Of a DNA stretch of 64,000 nucleotides, positions 50,270 through 58,032 are shown in pieces. The notes below the pieces were generated by a model. The model did not search any database and was not told where the DNA came from. It saw only the letters and a program-made list of their open reading frames with translations. Origin of the DNA: Halichondria panicea (Eukaryota > Porifera > Demospongiae > Suberitida > Halichondriidae); the NCBI RefSeq assembly GCF_963675165.1, contig NC_087385.1, positions 3,038,501-3,102,500 on the forward strand, given 5' to 3'. Position numbers and translations under genes: made by a program. Within the stretch, counting starts at the first letter, position 1. Every line of letters starts with the position of its first letter.

Positions 50270-50285
50270 TGCAGTCACAAACTAC

Positions 50286-50741
50286 ATGACAGAGACTGGA
50301 AGCGGTGAACCCCCTGACCCTGCTCCTCCAACAACAACACAGCCAACTGTGAACACAGATGTTCACATACCAGTTCCTCAAACTGTGCTCAACACCCTTA
50401 GCATAATCCTGGCCCTGAGCAGCACAGTACTGTTGATCTGTCAACACAACATAATAAATTCAAAACATGGATTGTATGTTGGAAAGAGAGAACTGGGTAA
50501 ATTGTTTGAAAACTTGGAAAACAACCACCACAAAATGCAGTTGCTCCAAGCCCGCATACCTGCACAAGATGCAGAGAACCTGAACACCTTTTTCTCAAAG
50601 ATAAGGGCTGCCTACCTGAATTTGAAACAACAAAAAAAGCTTGGGTTCTATTTGTTTGGTTTTGTGTGGATTGGAAGTGACTCCTATGACGACAGTGTGA
50701 TGGACGAAGTGAAGCCTCCTGTTGTACATCAAACTAACTAA
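50286..50741 (+). CDS. Small membrane protein with coiled tail
   Basis: 151 codons. A Pro/Thr-rich leader of about 30 residues precedes one hydrophobic segment (TLSIILALSSTVLLICQ, about 39-55), then a helical region (LFENLENNHHKMQLLQARI) and an aromatic-rich end. The tandem arrangement with the preceding single-pass protein suggests a pair acting at a membrane or forming an inner virion membrane. No homology recognised. Confidence 0.6.
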   Translation: MTETGSGEPPDPAPPTTTQPTVNTDVHIPVPQTVLNTLSIILALSSTVLLICQHNIINSKHGLYVGKRELGKLFENLENNHHKMQLLQARIPAQDAENLNTFFSKIRAAYLNLKQQKKLGFYLFGFVWIGSDSYDDSVMDEVKPPVVHQTN

Positions 50742-50819
50742 CATTTAGAGTTTAGTCTGACTGACTGTATATAAGTGTGTGCATGTAGTTTAATTTGATA
50801 ATTTACGTTTTTGTTTGTC
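50742..50819 (+). promoter_or_regulatory. TATA-like promoter of packaging ATPase gene
   Basis: TGTATATAAGTG at about 50767-50778 lies 42 bp before the ATG at 50820. Confidence 0.45.
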
Positions 50820-51740
50820 ATGGCTGAGTCTAAACTGTCTGCTATCGAACAGAGATATAAAGAGTATGCCAAAAAGCAAACCAAAAAGAGGCTAAGACAC
50901 GAAGAGTCCAGTAAAAAAGCTATCATGAGAGGAGACTACATCAGGAAATCCATAAGTGCTAACACCAGGATGGCCAAGTTGAAACCCCAGGAAATCTACA
51001 CAGACACCAGTGCAGACATAAGTGGCTACAAACTGCCAGAGTGGTGGCCTGTGCCCAGAAACCAAAGTGCAAGAATATTTGTTTGCAGCAGCAGTGGGTC
51101 CAGGAAAACCACATGGGTGTGCAACGTGTTGACTCAACCTGCTCCAGGAGGCCTTAAAAATGCTTACTCTTCTTGCATAATAATTACTGACCACCCAGGC
51201 AACTACAGCGAAACAGTGTTAGAAGAGTTCAGAAGGAGAGATGCCCAGGGCAGGAGAGACAGCCAGTTCAAAGTTATAAGCCCCAGTGAATACAAGAGCG
51301 CAAAAGTCAGGCCCAGGTGGTTCAACAAAAAAAACAGCGATGGGAAAGCCAACCACAGCATAATAGTAATAGACGACGGCAAGATCAAACCAGATGACCT
51401 CAAACAGTACCTGACTGCTGGCAGGAACAAAAACCTGTCACTCATCTTTGTGACTCAAGACTTGTATGGCAAAAAGGGAATGCTCACTACTGATGTTCAA
51501 AGTAATTTCAATGTGTTTGTACTGGGACAGTTGCCTAGGGAGGAGCACTACATAAGAACCTTTCTGAAGAGGTTCAGTGGAATGAAATTCAGTCAGAGAG
51601 AGAAAACAAAGTCAATGTTAACAGACAAAGCTGAAGACAAGATTGAGAATATATTAGACTGTTTAGGACTAGACATGTTAGTACTGTTTTGCACAAACAA
51701 TGAACTAATTTACAAGTTTGATTACAGTTCACTAGCATAA
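50820..51740 (+). CDS. DNA packaging ATPase, FtsK/HerA/A32-like, with altered Walker A
   Basis: 306 codons from ATG 50820 (a TTG at 50811 is upstream). A basic N-terminus is followed by WWPVPRNQSARIFVCSSSG-type sequence, as in A32-like ATPases. The P-loop is SSSGSRKTT (about 90-98), where the glycine before Lys is Arg (AGG, 51102-51104). Walker B is IIVIDDGK (about 181-188), and the sensor strand is LIFVTQD. Order and spacing match ATPases that pump genomes into capsids of polintons, adintoviruses and NCLDVs. The Gly-to-Arg change needs one base and should impair nucleotide binding. It neighbours the capsid-candidate gene and converges on it with 12 bp between stops. Confidence 0.78.
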   Translation: MAESKLSAIEQRYKEYAKKQTKKRLRHEESSKKAIMRGDYIRKSISANTRMAKLKPQEIYTDTSADISGYKLPEWWPVPRNQSARIFVCSSSGSRKTTWVCNVLTQPAPGGLKNAYSSCIIITDHPGNYSETVLEEFRRRDAQGRRDSQFKVISPSEYKSAKVRPRWFNKKNSDGKANHSIIVIDDGKIKPDDLKQYLTAGRNKNLSLIFVTQDLYGKKGMLTTDVQSNFNVFVLGQLPREEHYIRTFLKRFSGMKFSQREKTKSMLTDKAEDKIENILDCLGLDMLVLFCTNNELIYKFDYSSLA

Positions 51741-51752
51741 TATTGTTTATTG

Positions 51753-54251
51753 TTAATAAGGTCCTCCTTGTCCGCTGATAGCTGGGTTGAGTGGGAAGGG
51801 TACAGAAGGGTTGAACGATACTGACTGAGATTGAAGAGACAGCGAAGGGTCTGCCAGGTTGTCCCATGCACCTGTGTCTCCTGGGTAGTCTGCAAGCATT
51901 CCAAACTTGGCTTTCGAGAGTATGGCACTGTTGCCAGAGGCACCAGCCTTGGAACCAACCAGTATTTCGTTGTGGAACAGCACAACCAGTTCTTCGCAGT
52001 TCCTGTTGACCAGAGTGGGAGTGTTTGTCCTTGTGAATGTTGGTTCATCGTCGATTGTGGCTGCAGTTGTGGTTCTTGGTGGATAGTAGTAGTCCACCCT
52101 CTGCTCTGGTCTCTTGATTTCAGGCAAGTAGTCGTCTGAAGTCTTTCCAGGCTGAGGGTACCAGCCAGACTTGAGCCTGGTCTTGAGTTCCATGGAAAAG
52201 TTGACAGACACTTGTTGCTCTTTCCTGCACAGCAAAGTTGGGTGCTCCATGTCCATTGTGTTTATCCACAGGATCCTGTAGAATTCTTTTGCGGTTTCCA
52301 TGTCGTATATCAGGTCTGGAGCTCCAAATGCTTCCTTGTTTCCTGCCAGTGCTTGTCTCCTCTTCATTTGATTTTGCACAAAGCCAATGTCGTTTGAAAT
52401 GTTGAAGTCAATGCTGTGCTCGTACAAAACTCTGTTTTGAGAATAAATAAGAACAGAGAGGGGCTCTATTCCATCCAAACCATCCATCTTCATTGGGTGG
52501 GCAACGTTCAGGCCTTTTGTGACGTCAAACTCGTCCAGGGTGGTGCTATTTGGTTCTCCATGTCTTTGCTCTGTAGCTCTCTGATGAAGTAGAACATTTT
52601 TCTGCTGGACTGCTGCTCCTGTTGGGTCAGAGTGTGTTTGTTGGGTTTTTTGATGCTCCAAGACCTCCCATAAGACATTGTTTGTTGTGGAGTGGTAAAG
52701 GTCAGTGGGTTTGTCCAGAAATACTTCTCAATGCTCATGGTGTCGTAGGACAGCAGTTGAGCAGAAGCTGCAGACATTGCTGGATTTTCTTGCTCTGCCT
52801 GGGCACCTCTCACTTCCAGGGTGACAATTGTCATTGTCATCTCTGCCACTGTCCTTCTGATTTTTGTGGTCAACAGTGCTTGCCTGACCATTTCTCTGAT
52901 TTTCAAAGCTCTCTCGTTCTTTGCAGTGTCTTGGAAAACTCTCAATTTTTTGTTTGCTGGGTTGTTGGTGTGGTGAGCGTGGCACTCGTAGGCCAGTGGG
53001 TAAGAAGACACCTCTCTGTTTCTCTTGCCAAGTTGAGCACCAGTTGCAGTGGACTCTTGATAGGGCAGTCTGTCACCAGACCCAAATGTCACCAGACCCA
53101 AACACCAAGTCGTAGCATCCATTGAAAATCAGGTCTTTGTTTCCAGCCAGGAAAGCATGAGCTTGAGTGTCACTCCTGCCAAAACTGGGGTTGTCCAGAG
53201 TGCAGACCTCGCTGTCTGGCCAAGTTGGTATTTGTTTGGAATTCCAACCGTAGTCAGACTTGACTATACCTCCACTCACGTAACAAGACAAGCAAAAGTG
53301 TTGTTGTGCAATGTTGATCTTCTCTCCGTAGCTGTTGGCTTTCTGTGCTAGCGAATTTTTGATCCAAGTGTAGGTGGAGTCTTCGGTGGTGTCTGCCAGC
53401 CCACAGTCTGTGTGTGTTGTGTGATAAAAACACAAGCTGGACCTGGTTGCATAGGGCACAAGTTTGGTGCCCTCTTCGATTGTGGTTGTTGGAGTGAAAG
53501 CTGTCTCTGTTTCCGAGGCCTTTCCATACACAAAAGACTCTGGTGGGTAAGTCTGCAACAGTTGGTACCACTGAGGGAAGTCTTTCCTGTCAGAGGTGGG
53601 CGTTGGAACAGTTGTGAAAGGCAAATCCAGATACTGGAACTCTCCCCTAACAGTGTACTTCAAGTGGTTGAGGAGAATGCAGTAGTCTTGCCAACCCAAA
53701 ACCATTGCAAACACCATGGTGTCTTTCAATTGCAGGCTGGAAGTTGCAGTGGTTTCTGTGCCCTGCCAGACAACGTACCCACCCACAGGAGCTTCATCAG
53801 TTTCGTCGTTGGGAGCATAGGGTTGTCCTTGGATGAGTTGAAGGCTCCTGGTCAACTGGTGCGAATCACCACCAAAATATTGCATCTTTCCAGTGGGGCC
53901 TGGTGCCTGTGAAATCAAAACTCTCACTCCAAAGGGATCTGTCTTGGTAGAATCTTTTGGCACGTAGGTGTAGGTGTCAAAGTCTGTGTAGCCAGTCTCT
54001 GTAGTGATTATTGATTTTGTTTGCAGGGCATCCACTGTCACATCTCTGAAGTAGTCTGTCAAGTTGAAAGCTGATTGGAAGACAGTGGGCTCCATGGAAA
54101 CAGGACAGAGTGCTTTTGGAGCAGCCACACCCCCTCTCAGCCAAAACATGTCTTCTGGTTCCCCGAGTTTAAAAGTAAACCTCAGCTTCATGTCATTCAA
54201 ATACCTGGATCTCATCTGCTCCAGGAAGTAGCTTCCAATTGTGCCAACCAT
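51753..54251 (-). pseudogene. Major capsid protein candidate, two frameshifts
   Basis: Three overlapping open segments in different frames, from ATG 54251: 54251-53073, about 53100-52508, and about 52560-51753, together about 830 codons. The first break is a perfect 16-bp tandem duplication (53071-53086 and 53087-53102). The second, near 52550, is a one-base loss within a short A-rich run. The N-terminal third is beta-rich with FNLTDYFRDVTVDAL and many Thr/Tyr. A basic helical insertion (KKLRVFQDTAKNERALKIRE) lies near the middle. Location beside the packaging ATPase, size and composition suit a double-jelly-roll capsid protein, but no diagnostic motif was seen. Structure comparison would be decisive. 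Confidence 0.45.
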
Positions 54252-54281
54252 TCTCACACCACTTGCTGTTTCTTACCGGCT

Positions 54282-54562
54282 CTACCTAGGTACACTTGCT
54301 GTACTTTCGGTTAAGCTTGATTGAGGCTTCATACGAAGATAGTACAGGTGTGGTAGCAGACTTTCTGCTTGACTTTTTTTTTTGGGTGTTACTGTGCTGG
54401 GGCCTGGTTGCACAGGAATGCCATCAACTGTCCAGGTTACTCTTCTGATGTAGGAGCACCAACGTGGTAGTCATCATTTGCGATGGTTTGAGTTTCACAG
54501 AGACAGAGTCCTTTGTCAATGAAAACTGGTCTGTATACTTGATCTTCTAAAATTATTGTCAT
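54282..54562 (-). pseudogene. Small viral gene upstream of capsid candidate, one frameshift
   Basis: ATG at 54562 opens 41 codons (EDQVYRPVFIDKGLCLCE) ending at a TAA (54437). An adjacent -1 frame continues with VTWTVDGIPVQPGPSTVTP and a Lys/Ser-rich tail to a TAG at 54282. The residues on both sides of the shift look coding, so about 93 codons are split by one missing base near 54440-54450. It ends 30 bp before the capsid-candidate ATG on the same strand and marks the right limit of recognisable viral coding sequence. Function unknown. Confidence 0.45.
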
Positions 54563-56096
54563 ATAGCTAGCTCACCCAAGGCTATTCAAATAACTAAGCT
54601 GGATTCTGTCGGATATCGATAGAGACAAAGACTATCTTGCACAACTCTCAAGCACGCAGTAGATGATGGTGCGCACTTAAAAGATACTCACATATATGGA
54701 TTTTTTTCATCGGAAGAGTTATGCTGATACAGGGTCCGGAACGTAGCGTGATAGTGAGACGCAAAATTTGTTGCCATGAACATTTGTTATCTAAAGTATT
54801 CGAGAGGAGTACACCTATTTTATGTACCACGTACATCAGCACATCAGGAATACATAGATGTAAAAATAATGGTGCAGCTTTTGTATGGATTGAATTACCT
54901 CATTTATTGTCCTCCCTTCCTCCCTTTAAATTGATTAACTTTAAATTGATTGACATTATCCATTATCTATTTCTTTTGGTAACATATAATTATTTGTTTT
55001 TTTGTTTTGTTTTGTTGTACGGTAGAAAAATGATGAAAGGGTACTTCCATTTCTGAACGTGATTTGAAAAAGCACTTACTCAGTGAAAGGTCAAACCCTC
55101 CTATTTATATTATACATTGGTCACAAACTTCAACCAGAATGAAAAATTGGTGCACTATGGAGTTGGCCAAGCAGTGAAACTATTATAAGTATATGAACAT
55201 GTTCTTTTGTACTCTTGAATATGGACTATGGGACAAAATAAGGAATTCTATCCGTTACTCTGAACAGCTTCGAAAGAGACAATCCCGATGTAAGTCCATA
55301 CTTCAAACGAGTTCCACAGCAACCACATAATAGAGCATATTTGTATTTGGGTTGAAGTAAAAGGGCGTGGACGTAGCAAGCATAATATATAGTGACATAA
55401 TAATTTATACAAACCACGGTGCTGAAATACCAAGGTGCTGAAATAACACATTTCCGTTGGCAACAGACATACCAGAATTCAACTGAAACAAATGCTACTG
55501 CAAGAATACTGGAAGCATCAAAATTCTGAATTAAACTTGAATAGGCATTTCCAACATTTCCAATAACAATAAATAGTGTAAATTTTGGTATTGAAATCTG
55601 CCTAGAGTACGAGCAATGAGCTAGCTGCATGTTAAAATATGATGTTACCAAATTGAGTATAATGTTTACATTCATTATGTCTGTATCTATTGTACACTTA
55701 CCATTTATAAGCACATTGTGCTTAGCTAGGTTCAAAACTGTTTCCACCTCTCACCACAAACTATACCCCTCATTGGCAATGTACTTCTTGTCTGGACACG
55801 AGGGGAGACACAACTATCACAACACTCAATTCAGCTTCAGGAGCACCAATCCTACCACAAAACAGAAACGGCCAGTCGGGAACCAGTCTCTGCCGCTCGC
55901 TTAACTCTTTAGCAACAGCTCATCACGACCAATACAAGCTTTGGCGTGCTACTCCATTGTTTTAATTGTTTTAACGCAAAACAACAATAGACTGAACGGA
56001 ATCGCTAGTGTTGTTGGTTAATGTGGTACCCACTTTCTGGGTAATAGGTGGCGCATGCGCAAACAGTCGAGGCAAACAGTCGAGGCTAGGGTATTA
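54563..56096. other. No recognisable gene; right flank of virus-like element
   Basis: AT-rich. No ORF with coding character (the 174-codon minus ORF at 55226-55747 has no recognisable features). Small duplications occur (tttaaattgatt doubled near 54935-54955; aaggtgctgaaata near 55418-55445; caaacagtcgagg doubled near 56060-56085). No inverted copy of the left flank was found. Confidence 0.5.
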
Positions 56097-56255
56097 AGGA
56101 CTGTCCAAATTAAAATGACATGGAATTTTGTTATAATGATATTCATGCCGTCGCTTTGGAATGTTTATCACGTGCGTGGGTGGCAAACGTCTGCAATTAC
56201 TAGTGAGGGCGGAGCTGCTTGGGTCACATGATAATTTATTAAAGTTGACCGTAGC
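56097..56255 (+). repeat. Dispersed repeat B, copy 2
   Basis: Same orientation as 19150-19314, from AGGACTGTCCAAATTAAAATG to AAAGTTGACCGTAGC. It lacks a few bases around GCGTGCGACGTC and has a GCT insertion in GCGGAGCTGCTTGG. Confidence 0.75.
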
Positions 56256-56707
56256 TATTTGTTGTACTTTCCTGCTGCGCAAGACAGAGTGCAGCCAAGG
56301 GTAAATATGGTAAATATTACCTATGAATTAAAAGCAGCAGTATATTATAATATGAGTATATAATATGTACATCAGGATTCCGAGTCAATTTTTGTGCCGA
56401 GGATGGTGTTGTCCCCTTTTTCGTTTTCGTGGAACAATCTGTCCCTATCAAAAGCGATCTTTTATTTAGAATATAGCAAAGCAGTGCATGCATGACCTCT
56501 GTATCTTTTTTCAAGAGTTTAGCGTTTCAGGAAAAACTTCTACTTCATGTTAATCATGTAGCTACTATTGTATACACCATTATGACTGTGTATACTCTTT
56601 CGCTGTGTACTGTTAATTTCCCTTGGCTTGTTTCCGTAGTGATTCACCGTTTCCCGGCGTTTCCTGAGCCACGTGGATCCAGTGTTCTGAAGCGCCTAGT
56701 TACGTTT

Positions 56708-57070
56708 CTAGCCTTGTTCTCGATCCTTCAGCTGAAGCCACTTATCCAATTGGGTAATACACTTGATTCGCTTTTCTGGAGATACTGCAACAGCATCAGT
56801 GGATTTCTTTTTCCCAAAAAACGGCTTATCAGGGGGTGCATCTAATGAATCATGCTTGTGGGTATGGATCATATGTGCCCAGCAATTCAGCTGCACAGGT
56901 GTGTACCGTTGACCATGCTTCTCCTTTAGGCTATCTACAATGCTGCACTGACGTGTGAGCAGGACTTGGCCTTGGCCGTTTTGATGAAGGAACACTCGAC
57001 TCCAATCGCTTCTTTGTTGGCCTGCACTTAAGCCATAGCATGATCCTTTTTTTCTTCTTGTGAGTCTCAT
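56708..57070 (-). pseudogene. Fragment of an uncharacterised repetitive protein family
   Basis: 120 codons on the minus strand containing YTPVQLNCWAHMI, then HDSLDAPPDKPFFG, and SPEKRIKCITQLDKW. These resemble, from memory, a repeated uncharacterised protein family abundant in sponge and coral gene sets, where the CWAHM...PPDKPFF block is followed by a coiled C-terminus. No start context or flanking domains are intact, so it is probably a relic. The function of that family is unknown to me. Confidence 0.4.
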
Positions 57071-58032
57071 ACATATACATGTCTGACAATTCTATATCTG
57101 TGGTAGTCTTTTCCTGTTTTCCTTTCATTCCGTGACCTGGGGGTATGTATACCCAAACAAAGTATCGTATCCTTCAGTGTATTAGGTGCATTAAGGCCTG
57201 ACTCGCGATAGCTGAGGTCATTTTGCATTCCTTCGTTATTTTTGTTTTTTATAACCTCCACAAACCACGTGCTATCCAGCCGTTGCCATGACGAAGGTAT
57301 GACGCCATTATACCTCGTGTATTGCTGCCATTTTTAATACATTAAATAGCTAGATACATTAAATAGCTAGCTAGCTAGCCAGAGCCAGCTTGTTCAAAGC
57401 AAGAGTGTACGATCGTAAGCAAGAAGCAAGATCATAGCTATATAGAGGAGTGCTCTCGATCTTCTTGATGCCAGCCTATACAATTGGAGCGAGGCTATGC
57501 CTGTGGTAAGTCGTTGAATATTATTGTAGAAGTTCATAGCGCTAGTATAATTGCTAATGTGTTGTTGCCAATGGTACTTCATATAGCTCATAGCTAGGTT
57601 GGAGACGGCATGGTTGATATTACTACCCAACAACAAAACTGCTTAAATATGGACTTGCGTGGTCTATTATGTATAGCCCTATTTTCAAGCCCAGTTATAT
57701 CTTTCAGTATAGAGCTTACAAATGCCTGTTCAGTATTGCAAATGGTAACAGCTTGTAATTAAATCAAGAAGCGTAGTAGTTTTTGAATGTAACTTCTCTT
57801 CTTTTGCAATTCTGAATACTCTTGCTCAGTACGTAATGGTAAACAGCTGTGTTTAATGTAGTAGCTCTGTTCGTATTCTTTAATTTTACGCTGTAATTGT
57901 TCATTGTTTTCTTCAAGCTGAAGTTTGACACTGCAAATTGTTGTCCGATACAGTTGGACGTCTGTAGACGTGACGTTTTGTTGACCTTTATCTTTGTCCG
58001 GAGTGCATCCAGCTGTTTAACAATAACCTTAC
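57071..58032. other. No recognisable gene
   Basis: AT-rich with short repeats (ttaaatagctagatacattaaatagctagctagctagc near 57339-57376, given here only in outline). No coding signal was seen. Confidence 0.5.

Larger units (their letters stand above)
27727..54562. mobile_element. Endogenous DNA-virus-like element with PolB, Pif1-like helicase and packaging ATPase
   Basis: About 27 kb of almost continuous coding sequence with short gaps, set in transposon-rich flanks. Genes fall in alternating strand blocks: plus 27.7-32.6, minus 32.6-39.8, plus 39.9-41.1, minus 41.1-42.9, plus 43.0-45.3, minus 45.3-48.7, plus 48.8-51.7, minus 51.7-54.6. Recognised functions are a protein-primed-type DNA polymerase, an SF1 helicase, a packaging ATPase and a SAP protein. 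The remaining genes look like virion components. No integrase, protease or terminal repeat was seen. Polymerase and ATPase types suggest kinship to polintons/adintoviruses, but the set is not that of any family I know. Most ORFs are open; five genes are broken. Confidence 0.8.

Noticed and set aside
51753-54251. Programmed frameshifting or splicing to explain the capsid-candidate breaks
   Set aside because: The first break is an exact 16-bp duplication, and the second has no slippery heptamer in phase; mutation or sequence error is simpler.
26539-56096. Terminal inverted repeats bounding the virus-like element
   Set aside because: Comparison by eye of both flanks gave no convincing inverted match; only the 165-bp direct repeat was found.
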